From: an uncultured Collinsella sp.
Lineage (GTDB): Bacteria > Actinomycetota > Coriobacteriia > Coriobacteriales > Coriobacteriaceae
Assembly (NCBI GenBank): GCA_900545165.1
Contig: UQYA01000002.1
Location: forward strand, 1-64,000
DNA length: 64,000 bases
Direction of reading: 5' to 3'
The notes beneath the pieces were generated by a model. It did not search any database and was not told the origin of the DNA. It saw nothing but the letters and a program-made list of their open reading frames with translations. Made by a program: the position numbers and the translations under genes. This document shows positions 53,035-63,562 of the stretch, in pieces; position 1 is the first letter of the stretch, and each line of letters starts with the position of its first letter.

Positions 53035-53322
53035 TTAGGCCTGGTTGCCAAAGACCTCGATGGTGTCGCCCTCGGCCAGCGTGACGATGGCCTTCTTCCA
53101 AGAACGGGTCTTGCCGGCGACATAGCGCACGCGCTTGGTCTTGGGCTTGACCGTCAGGGTGTTCACGCGAACGACCTTGACGCCGAAGATCTCCTCGACA
53201 GCGTCCTTGATCTGATACTTGTTAGCATCCTTGGCGACCTCGAACGTGTACTTGTTCTGCTCCATGCCGGAGAAGGAACGCTCGGACACGATCGGACGGA
53301 TGATGATCTCGTGGGCGGTCAT
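53035..53322 (-). CDS. rplW: 50S ribosomal protein L23
   Basis: 95 residues, with IIRPIVSERSFSGMEQNKYTFEV at the start and the KRVRYVAGKTRSWKKAIVTL end that lines the tunnel exit. Starts one nt after rplD ends. Confidence 0.97.
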   Translation of the reverse strand: MTAHEIIIRPIVSERSFSGMEQNKYTFEVAKDANKYQIKDAVEEIFGVKVVRVNTLTVKPKTKRVRYVAGKTRSWKKAIVTLAEGDTIEVFGNQA

Positions 53323-53949
53323 TTATGCAAGCACCTCCCCGAAGTGAGCGGCGATGTCGGCGGGCATCACCACGGCGTTGTTGTTGACGAGATCGTAGGT
53401 GTTGGCCTCGTCAGCGGTGATGATGAACGTCTTGGGAATGTTGCGGAACGACAGGTAGGCGTTGACGTCCTCATCGCGAACGATGATGGTCAGACGCTTG
53501 CCCTCAAGGCCGAGAGCCTTGAGCATGGCAACGGCAGCCTTGGTGGAAGGCTTCTCGAAGCCGTAGTCGTCGACGAGCACGAGCTCGCCATCGGCCAGCT
53601 TGGCGGACAGCGCGGAGCGCATAGCCAGCTTGACCTCCTTGTTGTTCATACGCTTAGCGTAGGAACGGGGCTTGGGGGCGAAGACAACGCCACCGTGACG
53701 CCACTGGGCAGCACGGATGGAACCCTGGCGGGCACGGCCGGTGCCCTTCTGACGCCAAGGCTTCTTGCCGCCACCGGAAACCTCAGAGCGGCCCTTAGCG
53801 GACTGGGTGCCCTGACGCCAAGAGGCCATCTGGCACTTGACGATGTGGTGCATAACGTGGATGTTCGGCTCGATGCCGTACACCTCAGCGGCGAGCTCGG
53901 CCTCGGCGACCTTCTTGCCCTCGCTGTTCTTTACTTCAAACTTTGCCAT
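53323..53949 (-). CDS. rplD: 50S ribosomal protein L4
   Basis: 208 residues. The conserved loop GGGKKPWRQKGTGRARQGSIRAAQWRHGG (reaching into the exit tunnel) is in full, about residues 60-90. L4 often controls S10-type operons by binding the leader; here the first gene is rplC, and the leader holds candidate structures. Confidence 0.97.
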   Translation of the reverse strand: MAKFEVKNSEGKKVAEAELAAEVYGIEPNIHVMHHIVKCQMASWRQGTQSAKGRSEVSGGGKKPWRQKGTGRARQGSIRAAQWRHGGVVFAPKPRSYAKRMNNKEVKLAMRSALSAKLADGELVLVDDYGFEKPSTKAAVAMLKALGLEGKRLTIIVRDEDVNAYLSFRNIPKTFIITADEANTYDLVNNNAVVMPADIAAHFGEVLA

Positions 53950-53995
53950 TTAAGTGTTCTCCTTGGTATGACGCTGGGCTAAATGGGCTGGGCCC

Positions 53996-54616
53996 TTAGG
54001 CCATACGGATGGCGACGAGACCATTCTTGGCACCCGGGACAGCGCCCTTGACCAAGATGAGGTTCTGCTCGGCATCGATGCGGACAACGGAAAGGTTCTT
54101 AACGGTAACGCGCTCGTTACCCATGTGACCGGCCATCTTGACGCCCTTGAGGACGCGCGCAGGATAGGCGCACTGACCGATAGAACCGGGGTGACGCTGG
54201 AAGTGAGAACCATGCGTCATAGGACCGCGGCGCTGACCCCAGCGCTTGATGCGACCCTGGAAGCCCTTACCCTTGGAGGTACCGATGACGTCGACCTTCT
54301 CGACATCAGCGAAATCAGCGACGGTGACGACCTCGCCGACCTTGTGCTCCTCGCCGTTCTCGACGCGGACCTCACGAAGGAAGCGGACAGGCTCGACGCC
54401 GGCCTTGGCGAAGTGACCAGCCATGGGCTTGTTCACGTTCTTGGCCTTGATGTCGCCGAAACCGATCTGGACGGCGTCATAGCCGTCGGTTGCCTGAGTT
54501 TTAACCTGCGAGACAGCGCAGGGGCCAGCCTGGATGACCGTGACGGGAACGACGTTGTCGTCCTCGTCCCAAACCTGGGTCATGCCAATCTTGCGGCCGA
54601 GAATCATGCTGATCAA
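53996..54616 (-). CDS. rplC: 50S ribosomal protein L3
   Basis: 206 residues. [13 protein letters not shown] stands at the N-terminus and the [22 protein letters not shown] segment in the C-terminal half. The likely start is TTG at 54616 (giving MISMILG), with ATG at 54607 as an alternative; neither has a strong ribosome site. It is the first gene of the cluster; rpsJ (S10), which usually precedes it, is not upstream. Confidence 0.95.
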   Translation of the reverse strand: MISMILGRKIGMTQVWDEDDNVVPVTVIQAGPCAVSQVKTQATDGYDAVQIGFGDIKAKNVNKPMAGHFAKAGVEPVRFLREVRVENGEEHKVGEVVTVADFADVEKVDVIGTSKGKGFQGRIKRWGQRRGPMTHGSHFQRHPGSIGQCAYPARVLKGVKMAGHMGNERVTVKNLSVVRIDAEQNLILVKGAVPGAKNGLVAIRMA

Positions 54617-54875
54617 GATATGATCCCAACTCTCGCGTGGTCTTGGGACAATGCGTACACCACCGAGCGTACGCCCCTAGAGGACCACTACTTACACGAC
54701 GTGCTCCCCAGCCTTGTATTTCGCCCGGACTACCTGACAACCCTATTAAGCAGGCATTTTGTCCAGCCAGAATACTCCCCTGGTTTCACACAGCTGTTTA
54801 GTATACACGGCTGCGGGCGTATCCATCGAGATTCATATTTCACTCACATTGTTTACGCAGGTAAAGTGCGTGGCA
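54617..54875 (-). promoter_or_regulatory. Leader region of the ribosomal protein operon
   Basis: No gene on either strand. It contains the 27-nt block (54800-54826) shared with the rplB leader, with TATACT as a likely -10 on the minus strand. The region probably holds the operon promoter and an untranslated leader of up to ~180 nt. Confidence 0.5.
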
Positions 54876-55040
54876 CGTCTCCCGAGCTTTGGCGGAGGGG
54901 CGGGGCCGAGAGTAGTTAAAGTTGCTGCTCTACAGTCCTGCTCACGACGGAGAGCACATTAAGTGCTCTCCTGTTCGTGCGGAACTCGCGACAACCTTAA
55001 CTACTCTCGGCCCCGCCCCTCCGCCAAAGCTCGGGAGACG
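54876..55040. repeat. Long hairpin element, copy 2 (variable arms, conserved inner part)
   Basis: Perfect 44-nt arms (54876-54919 and 54997-55040) enclose a 77-nt inner part whose tip is GGAGAGCAC (54949-54957), ATTAA, GTGCTCTCC (54963-54971). Shared blocks with copy 1 at 6940-7058 (in reverse orientation) include CAGTCCTG, GCACATTAAGTGC and GTGCGGAACTCGCGAC. The arms are unrelated to those of copy 1. Confidence 0.88.
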
Positions 55041-55075
55041 ACACGTTGATGTCTGCTAAACCTTGCTCGCTCAGG

Positions 55076-55702
55076 CTAATGACTTTGTTGGGGATCGATG
55101 ATTTGCTGCAAGGTGAACTTGGATTGAGACGTGTCGCCCTCTTCTCCCGACTTTTCCTCATCGAAATCGAAGATCATGATGGCGCAGTTGGGGAGTTTTG
55201 TTGGGAGCTCAAAGTCCTCTGGGGCTGCAGCCTTGATGAATTGGCGGCTGGCGCTGCCGTGGCTTACTGCTAGGAGGGTTTCTATGCCCTCGGCGCCCAT
55301 GAGATTGGTGAGGGTGTCTACCATGCGCTCTTGCAGCGCGCGGCTTCCTTCTCCTCCGAAGGGGACCAGGTCCTCGCCTGGATCCCAGACGTCGGTGGGT
55401 AGAGCGTCGTGCGGGCCTTCTTCGAAGGTGCCGTAGCAGCGCTCGATGATGCCTTCGCAGGGCTCGACTGCTGCGTCCGGGCCGAGGAGCTCGAATGCGA
55501 CGAGCTGAGCTGTGTCCATGGCTCGGCCTAAGGGCGAAGAGACCACTTTGTCGGGGACAACGTCGTGGCCCTTGAGCCATGCGGCTGCCATTCCCGCTTG
55601 TTTGCGGCCCAGGTCGGTCAGCGGTGAATCGCAGCGGCCCTGGACCAGCTTTTTGACGTTGAACTCCGTCTGACCGTGACGGAGTAGATACAGCTTCTTC
55701 AT
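55076..55702 (-). CDS. Histidine phosphatase family protein
   Basis: A 208-residue phosphoglycerate-mutase-like phosphatase. The catalytic LRHGQTEFN is at residues 7-15, the second histidine lies in VSHGSASRQFI (about 140), and the SPLGRAMDTAQ block (about 56-66) is typical. The substrate is unknown. It has its own start with no close partner; the CDF gene ends 39 nt upstream. Confidence 0.9.
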   Translation of the reverse strand: MKKLYLLRHGQTEFNVKKLVQGRCDSPLTDLGRKQAGMAAAWLKGHDVVPDKVVSSPLGRAMDTAQLVAFELLGPDAAVEPCEGIIERCYGTFEEGPHDALPTDVWDPGEDLVPFGGEGSRALQERMVDTLTNLMGAEGIETLLAVSHGSASRQFIKAAAPEDFELPTKLPNCAIMIFDFDEEKSGEEGDTSQSKFTLQQIIDPQQSH

Positions 55703-55741
55703 GCTCTCCCCTTCTGCATAACCTGCTTTGCCGGCACAGCC

Positions 55742-56896
55742 TTACTCGTGGGCATGGCCTACGTAGTCTTCGTCGATAGTGATTTTGGCGACCGACTTGG
55801 GATATTCCGATTCGACCCGTTTCGCCAACGCGCGCTTTAGGTCCTCGGCGCTCATCGCCAAATCCGAGGGTCGCACGCAGTCAAAAATCACATTGGTGTG
55901 CGTAGGGCCCGGCACACAGCGTAGGTCATGAATCGAGAGGCGGCTATCGATCTCTTGAGCCATAGCGTTGATGCGCAGGCGCATGCTCGCCACCTTAGGG
56001 TCGTCGGTCACGATGGGGTCGTAATGGAGCGTGACAATCATGCCGTCTTCGACCCTAAACGACTGCTCGATGTTATCGAGCGTGTCGTGGCTTTCCAGCG
56101 GGCTAGCCTCGGCCGCCATCTCGGCGTGCGCACTTGCAAACTTCCTGCCCGGGCCGTAGTCGTGAACCATCAAATCGTGAACGCCCAAAACGCCGGGATA
56201 GCTCATGATCTTGTCTCGAATGTGCTTGACCAGCTTAGGATCGGGCGACTGGCCCAAAAGCGGGCTCACCGTATCTTGAATAAGTTCAAGGCCGCTCCAG
56301 CCAATATAGGCGCCAACGGCAAGGCCAACCCATGCGTCAAGATTGATGTGCGTCACCTGCGAAACAATCGCACATGCCAGCACGGCGCCTGTGGCAAGGA
56401 CATCGTTCTTGGAATCCTGCGCGGTCGCATGCAGCGTCTCGGACTCGATACGATCGCCGAGCTTTTGGTTGAGGGCCGCCATCCAGAGCTTTACGACCAT
56501 CGAAAGCGCCAGGACTGCCACCAGGGCAAGCGAGAACTCGACAGGTTCGGGGTGAATGATGCGCTCAACCGAGGACTTCACCAGCTCAACGCCGATCAGC
56601 AGCACGAGCGCCGCCACGACCAGACCCGAGAGATACTCGTAGCGGCCATGTCCGTAAGGATGCTCGGGGTCCGCCGGCTTGCTCGCAAGTTTAAAGCCCA
56701 GCACGCTCACAATGTTTGAGCTGGCATCGGACAGGTTGTTCATGGCATCCGCCACGATCGAAACCGATCCCGACAGCACGCCAATTGCGCCCTTCGCAGC
56801 GCATAGTGCCACATTGGCGAGAATACACACCACGCCCGTCAACGTGCCCACGCGCGCACGGTCGCCCTGCGCACGCTTAACAATCCACTCGACCAT
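55742..56896 (-). CDS. Cation diffusion facilitator family transporter
   Basis: A 384-residue metal exporter of the CDF family with six membrane helices. Family residues are seen in VADAMNNLSDASSN (about 49-62) and HPYGHGRYEYLSGL (about 78-91), and helix 5 has DAWVGLAVGAYI. The C-terminal cytoplasmic domain is longer than usual (about 170 residues). It should export Zn, Fe, Mn or a similar divalent ion; the metal is not decided by the sequence. Separate promoter expected before 56896. Confidence 0.92.
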   Translation of the reverse strand: MVEWIVKRAQGDRARVGTLTGVVCILANVALCAAKGAIGVLSGSVSIVADAMNNLSDASSNIVSVLGFKLASKPADPEHPYGHGRYEYLSGLVVAALVLLIGVELVKSSVERIIHPEPVEFSLALVAVLALSMVVKLWMAALNQKLGDRIESETLHATAQDSKNDVLATGAVLACAIVSQVTHINLDAWVGLAVGAYIGWSGLELIQDTVSPLLGQSPDPKLVKHIRDKIMSYPGVLGVHDLMVHDYGPGRKFASAHAEMAAEASPLESHDTLDNIEQSFRVEDGMIVTLHYDPIVTDDPKVASMRLRINAMAQEIDSRLSIHDLRCVPGPTHTNVIFDCVRPSDLAMSAEDLKRALAKRVESEYPKSVAKITIDEDYVGHAHE

Positions 56897-56975
56897 CTAC
56901 ATCCGCCCCCACGGTGCTATCTATATATCTATTGCTCAAACGGATTGTAGTGTAGCCACTTTGCCCCACAGATAC

Positions 56976-57008
56976 AAAAAGGCCGCAACCCACACGGGCC
57001 ACGGCCTT
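56976..57008 (-). terminator. Terminator after the PTS EIIC gene
   Basis: On the minus strand AAGGCCG ... CGGCCTT with TTTTT after it, 39 nt after the EIIC stop. It ends the fatty-acid/EIIC transcript. Confidence 0.8.
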
Positions 57009-57046
57009 AGAATGTGGCAAAGGAATCGTCCTTGTGTCGCACAGGT

Positions 57047-58261
57047 TTACGCGCTTGCTTCGGCCACGCTCTTCGAGGTTTCGGGTGAATCGGCCCCGTC
57101 TTCTGCCGCCCGTCCCTGCGCCGGCACCACGCCAAAGCAGTAGCTCAGCGCCGCAGACACCGCAAATGCTACACCGCCGGCAACGCAGCACCACAGCAGG
57201 TTCGAGATGCCGCCCGTGGCAAAGCCAATGACCATAAGGACATTCGTCATGCCGATGGTATAGGCCGTAACGTGGCCCACGGCCGCAACAAGGCCTCCGA
57301 CGGCGCCGCCAATGGCCATGCACGTCAGGCACCTGCCATATTTAAAGCCGCAACCGTACAGCGCCGGCTCGCTTACGCCGCCAAGAATACCCGAGATTGA
57401 ATAGCCCAGCATGAGTGCCTTCTCGTCCTTATCCGCAACGCGGAGCGACGCGCCAAAGGGCATGCCCCAAACGGCGAACGTCGCCATCGTCGCGGCGATC
57501 AGGATGCACGAATCCGTTCCCACACTCATAAACTGAGCATAGGCAAGCGATAGGACAACGTTGCTGACGCCTGCAATCTTAAGAAACTCCCAACCCGCGG
57601 CAAGCCCCATGAGCGTGAGCAGCGACACGATGCCACCGGAATTGCCAAGCATAAACATAAGCTGGCCCAACAGCATGCCCAGATAGCTGCCCGCCGGCGC
57701 CGTGATACACAGCGAAACCGGAACCATGACAAGCATGGTTGTAAACGGAACAAACGAAAACGCCACGGCCTTAGGGATAACGCGCTTAAAGAAACACTCC
57801 ACTCGCCATAGCACGGGCACCGAGATGAGAACCGGAATAACAGTCGTCGTGTAATCGTTGACCGGCGCGGGAAGCAGACCATACACGGAAGTCATCGATG
57901 CCCCCGTCGTCGATGCGGCATCGACGAGCTTAAGCAGATCGGGCGCAATCAATACGCCGCCCAGCATCATGCCCAGCTGCTCCGAGCAACCGAGCTGGCG
58001 GGCGGCCGCCCAACCAAGATAAATGGGCAAAAAGTAGTAGCCGGCGTTATAGAGCCAACTGTAGAACAGGCGATAGATATCGGAATCGGCAGACCACAGG
58101 CCCAGCATGCCTTCGCCCATAATGACAGCGACGGTGCGGAACAACGCCGCGCAGACAATAAACGGCAGCGCCGACATCATGCTTTTGGACAGATAGTCCA
58201 CCACGGCCATGGCGTTTGATGAAACCGACGTTGTAAACGAGGTGTTAGAAACTTGTAGCAT
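57047..58261 (-). CDS. PTS transporter EIIC-type membrane protein, lone domain
   Basis: A 404-residue membrane protein of the glucose/sucrose-type EIIC fold, with the substrate-site motif GGVSEPALYGCGF (equivalent to the family's G-I-T-E-P) at about residue 290. No EIIA or EIIB domain is fused and none is encoded nearby, so partners must come from elsewhere or the protein no longer phosphorylates sugar. The ATG at 58261 has GGGAAAGG in front; ATG at 58285 is an alternative. It sits 40 nt after accDA, in the same direction, an unusual neighbour. Confidence 0.82.
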   Translation of the reverse strand: MLQVSNTSFTTSVSSNAMAVVDYLSKSMMSALPFIVCAALFRTVAVIMGEGMLGLWSADSDIYRLFYSWLYNAGYYFLPIYLGWAAARQLGCSEQLGMMLGGVLIAPDLLKLVDAASTTGASMTSVYGLLPAPVNDYTTTVIPVLISVPVLWRVECFFKRVIPKAVAFSFVPFTTMLVMVPVSLCITAPAGSYLGMLLGQLMFMLGNSGGIVSLLTLMGLAAGWEFLKIAGVSNVVLSLAYAQFMSVGTDSCILIAATMATFAVWGMPFGASLRVADKDEKALMLGYSISGILGGVSEPALYGCGFKYGRCLTCMAIGGAVGGLVAAVGHVTAYTIGMTNVLMVIGFATGGISNLLWCCVAGGVAFAVSAALSYCFGVVPAQGRAAEDGADSPETSKSVAEASA

Positions 58262-58301
58262 GGAACGCCTTTCCCAATATGACATGCGGGCTGTCCCTTT
58301 G

Positions 58302-60012
58302 TCACATCGTGCGGTACTGACCGATTGCGCGGTACTTGTCGTAGCGGAGGTTTGTGAGGGTCGCGTCGTCGAGCTGCCCAAGCGTATCGAAGGCATCAAA
58401 TGCCGAGGACATGACGGCACCGGCGATCTCCTCATGCGACAGGCCCCTATCGTCAACAATGCCGTCGATGATGCCGAGCGCCAACAGATCGGGGGCCGTG
58501 AGCTTAAGCGCCTCGGCGGCCTCATTCGCGCGCTCGGTATCCTTCCACAGGATCGACGCACAGGCCTCGGGGCTCACGACCGAATAGGCCGAGCTCGAGA
58601 GCATCAGGATGCGGTCGGCCACGGACAGCGCCAGCGCGCCACCAGAGCCGCCCTCGCCTGTCACCACCGAGACAATCGGCGTCTTGAGGCCGCTCATCTC
58701 CATGAGATTCTGGGCAATCGCCTCGCCCTGGCCGCGCTCCTCGGCACCGATGCCGCAAAACGCGCCCGAAGTATCGACCAGACACAGAACCGGTCGACCA
58801 AACTTTTCGGCCTGGCGCATAAGGCGACGCGCTTTGCGGTAGCCCTCGGGATGTGCCATACCAAAGTTGCGACGCATGCGCTCTTTGGTCGTGGTACCGC
58901 GCTCGACGGCGATAACCGTCACGGGTCGCCCGTCTTTCCAGCCAATGCCAGCCACCACGGCGGCGTCGTCGCCAAAGTAACGGTCGCCATGCAGCTCCAC
59001 AAATCCATCCAGGCCCAGCGAGATCATCTCGCCCGCCGTGGCGCGATCTGCCGAGCGGGTCTGCTTGACAATCTCGAGCGCGGTTTTTGGTGCGGTCGAG
59101 CGCTTGAACAAGTGTCCCAGCTTTTTGCCGCGACGACCCGTATGCACGATCTCATGCGGTGCCCCCAGGCCGGGCGCGTGCCCTTCGTGCAGTGCCAGCA
59201 GCTCGCCTACCGTGAGCGCAATCTCGCCACGCGGAACAACGGCATCGCAAAAGCCGTGCTCCAGCAAAAACTCGGAGCGCTGGAATCCCCTGGGCAGGCG
59301 CTTGTGCATGTTCTGCTCGATCACGCGCGGGCCGGCAAATGCCGTCAGGGCATCGGGCTCGGCCAGGATAATATCGCCCTCCATGGCAAAGCTCGCGGTT
59401 ACGCCTCCGGTCGTGGGATCAGTGAGCACCGTGATATACAGGCCGCCCACCTCGCTATGGCGCCTAACCGCCGCAGAAATCTTGGCCATCTGCATAAGCG
59501 ATGTCACGCCCTCTTGCATGCGTGCACCGCCCGAAACGGTAAAGCCGACAACTGGCAATCCAAGCTCGGTCGCTCGCTCAAATGTGCGACAGATCTTTTC
59601 GCCCACCACGGAACCCATCGAGCCCATCATAAAGTTGGCGTCCATAAAGAAGAGCGCGGTATCGCAACCGCAGATTTTGCCCCTGCCGCACACAACGGCA
59701 TCGCGCTCGCCCGAACGCTCGCTCACGCTCTTGAGCTTGTCGGCATAGCCGGGAAACGAGAGGAAATCCTCCGACGCCAGATTGGCATCCCATTCCTCAA
59801 ACGTGCCCTCGTCGACCGTCATGCGCATGCGCGCGCGACCGCTCACGCGAAAGTGTTTGCCGCAACGAGGGCAGACCTCGAGGTTGTCGTGCAGGCGTGC
59901 CTCATCGATCACGCGGCGGCACTCCGGACACTTGATAAATACGTGGCGCGCGGGAAACTCGGCGCACGACTCGGTCATCGGCCCCTCGAGGACGTTGACC
60001 GTCTTCGCTTTT

Positions 60013-60026
<14 letters not shown>
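58302..60026 (-). CDS. accDA: Acetyl-CoA carboxylase carboxyltransferase, fused beta-alpha subunits
   Basis: A 574-residue single chain. The AccD-like half (1-270) has the zinc ribbon CPECRR ... CPRCGKHF (33-56) and the crotonase-fold SGGARMQEGV. The AccA-like half (about 300-574) has GGSGGALAL and SPEACASILWKD. It moves the carboxyl group from carboxybiotin to acetyl-CoA. In most bacteria the subunits are separate. The ATG at 60026 overlaps the accC end by 14 nt. Last biosynthetic gene of the fatty-acid operon. Confidence 0.93.
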
Positions 60027-61356
<1,330 letters not shown>

Positions 61357-61366
61357 GAAGCCTTCC

Positions 61367-61789
61367 TTAACTTTCGTGCATGAGTGCAAAAGACATATCG
61401 GCGCGGCAGCAAACCTCACCGTTGACGCTCGCAGTACCCGTCGCAAAGCGGAACGGCCCGCGCGCACGCGTGATGGAGCACACCAGATCCACCGTGTCGC
61501 CCGGGCGCACCGGACGCTTAAAGCGCACCTTGTCCAGACTCGTGTAGAACGGCGTCGCGCCGTGCGCTTCCTCATCGCCCATCAGCAACACGCAGCAGTT
61601 CTGGGCGAGCATCTCGCACTGAATAACGCCGGGGACGACCGGGTTTCCCGGAAAATGCCCCTGCAAAAAGTATTCGTCGCCCGTAATCGTGATCTTGCCG
61701 TGGGCCTCGTCGCCCACCAGCTCGGCTTCGTCGAGCAAAAGCATCGGCTCGCGATGCGGTAACAGCTTCTTGAGCTCTTCTTTGTTCAT
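61367..61789 (-). CDS. fabZ: 3-hydroxyacyl-ACP dehydratase FabZ
   Basis: A 140-residue hot-dog-fold dehydratase. Catalytic H45 in GHFPGNPVVPGV and E59 in QCEM are present, and LPHREPMLLLDE opens the protein. It removes water from 3-hydroxyacyl-ACP. The ATG at 61789 follows AGGTGATATCC; GTG three codons earlier lacks spacing. 10 nt before accC. Confidence 0.95.
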   Translation of the reverse strand: MNKEELKKLLPHREPMLLLDEAELVGDEAHGKITITGDEYFLQGHFPGNPVVPGVIQCEMLAQNCCVLLMGDEEAHGATPFYTSLDKVRFKRPVRPGDTVDLVCSITRARGPFRFATGTASVNGEVCCRADMSFALMHES

Positions 61790-61798
61790 GGATATCAC

Positions 61799-62272
61799 CT
61801 ATCCGATCCTCATGAGGCAGCTGCCGAACTCCACGAGGTCGCCGTCGGCCACGCAGATCTCGAGCACCTCGCCATCCGCCTCTGCCGTCACCTCGTTGAG
61901 AACCTTCATGGCCTCGATGATGCAAAGGGTCTCGCCAGCCTTGACCTTGGAGCCCACGCGCACAAACGGTTCGTCGCCCGGCGCCGGGGCAGCATAGAAA
62001 ACGCCGACCATGGGAGCGGTCACCTCGGTGCCCTTGGGCTCCGGTGCGGCGGCAGGTGTCTGCGCGGCGGGCTCCGGTGCGGCAGGCGCGACTGTGGGAG
62101 CTGCAACTGGAGCGGCCATAGCGCTCGGCATGGGCATGGGCACGGCAACCGGCTGTGCGGCGCTCGCGCGCTCGAGTTCGACCGCGGTGCCATCGGGCTC
62201 CTCAACGCGCACGCGCGTGAGGCCGCGGTCCTCCATCACATCGGCTATCTCGGCAAGTCTTTTGGAATCCAT
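61799..62272 (-). CDS. accB: Biotin carboxyl carrier protein of acetyl-CoA carboxylase
   Basis: 157 residues in three parts: an N-terminal helical piece, a proline/alanine linker (about 40-80), and the biotinyl domain with the EAMKV loop, biotin on K123. It shuttles carboxybiotin between AccC and AccDA. The order accB-fabZ-accC is tight, with gaps of about 10 nt. Confidence 0.95.
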   Translation of the reverse strand: MDSKRLAEIADVMEDRGLTRVRVEEPDGTAVELERASAAQPVAVPMPMPSAMAAPVAAPTVAPAAPEPAAQTPAAAPEPKGTEVTAPMVGVFYAAPAPGDEPFVRVGSKVKAGETLCIIEAMKVLNEVTAEADGEVLEICVADGDLVEFGSCLMRIG

Positions 62273-62275
62273 GCT

Positions 62276-63523
62276 CTAGCTCCTCGTATATCTACGCAGC
62301 GCGATGGCGGCGTTGTGCCCGCCAAAGCCTAGGTTGGTCGAAAGCGCCCAGGTAAGGTCGGCGCGAACCGCGCGATTGGGCGTGTAGTCAAGATCGCAGG
62401 CGGGATCGGGCGTGTGGTAGTTAATGGTCGGCGGCACCACGTCCTGCTCGAGCGCCATGGCGCAGGCCATGACCTCGATGGCGCCCGTGGCACCGATCAT
62501 GTGGCCGGTCATCGACTTAGTCGACGAGACGTGCGCGGCGCGCGCCGCGTCCTCGCCGAGCGCACGCTTAATGCCCGCCGTCTCGGACGAATCGTTGAGC
62601 TTGGTAGATGTGCCGTGGGCATTGATGTAGAGACCCTCGGAAGGCTTGACGTCGCCCTCGGTCACCGCCAGCGATATCGCGCGGGCAATGCCGGCAGCCT
62701 CGGGATCAGGGCTCGTGATGTGATAGGCATCATCGGTGTTGCCGTAGCCCACGACCTCGGCATAAATGTGCGCACCGCGCGCCTGCGCATGTTCCATGCT
62801 CTCGAGCACGAGCACGCAGGCGCCCTCGCCCATCACAAAGCCGTCGCGGTCTGCATCGAACGGACGGCAGGCCGTCGCGGGATCGGGGTTGGTGGTCAAT
62901 GCGCGGCAGGACGTAAAGCCCGCAACGGCATCGGGGATAATGGCCGCCTCGGCGCCGCCCGCGAGGATCGCGTCGGCATAGCCGTGCTTGATGGCGCGGA
63001 ACGCCTCGCCCACCGCATGGGCCGAGGTTGCGCACGCGGTCACCACGGGCAGGGTCGGGCCCTTTGCCTTGTGGCGGATTGCGATATTGCCCGATGCCAT
63101 GTTGGGGATCATCATCGCGATCATATAGGGCGATGCGCGGCGGGGCCCACGTTCGGCAATCGTATGGACGTTGTCGACGAGCGTCGTCATGCCGCCCACG
63201 CCCGAGCCCACGTAGACGCCCAGGCGCTCGCGATCGATGGCGCCTTCGACATCAAAGCCCGCATCGTGCATGGCTTCGTCCGAAGCCGCCATCGCAAACT
63301 GAACGCAGGGGTCGAGATGCTTGGCGTCACGCTTGCCAAAGTACTCGTTGCCGTCAAAGCCCTTGACCTCGGCTGCCACCTTGACGGCAAACGCATCGGT
63401 ATCGAAGTGCGTGATCGGGCCGATGCCGCACGTGCCGGCGCACATGGCCGCCCAGGTGGCAAGCGCGGTGTTGCCGAGCGGCGACACGGCACCGATACCG
63501 GTGATTGCAACTCTCTGTTCCAT
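62276..63523 (-). CDS. fabF: 3-oxoacyl-ACP synthase II FabF
   Basis: A 415-residue condensing enzyme of the KAS II type: catalytic C164 in VTACATSAHA, then the two histidines in NAHGTSTKLND (about 304) and SMTGHMIGATG (about 342). It elongates acyl-ACP with malonyl-ACP. GAGGAG precedes two adjacent ATGs (63526, 63523); spacing favours the second. accB follows after 3 nt. Confidence 0.95.
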   Translation of the reverse strand: MEQRVAITGIGAVSPLGNTALATWAAMCAGTCGIGPITHFDTDAFAVKVAAEVKGFDGNEYFGKRDAKHLDPCVQFAMAASDEAMHDAGFDVEGAIDRERLGVYVGSGVGGMTTLVDNVHTIAERGPRRASPYMIAMMIPNMASGNIAIRHKAKGPTLPVVTACATSAHAVGEAFRAIKHGYADAILAGGAEAAIIPDAVAGFTSCRALTTNPDPATACRPFDADRDGFVMGEGACVLVLESMEHAQARGAHIYAEVVGYGNTDDAYHITSPDPEAAGIARAISLAVTEGDVKPSEGLYINAHGTSTKLNDSSETAGIKRALGEDAARAAHVSSTKSMTGHMIGATGAIEVMACAMALEQDVVPPTINYHTPDPACDLDYTPNRAVRADLTWALSTNLGFGGHNAAIALRRYTRS

Positions 63524-63562
63524 CATGGTCTCCTCATCCAAGCCGTTCTTCGGCCCTGGTTT

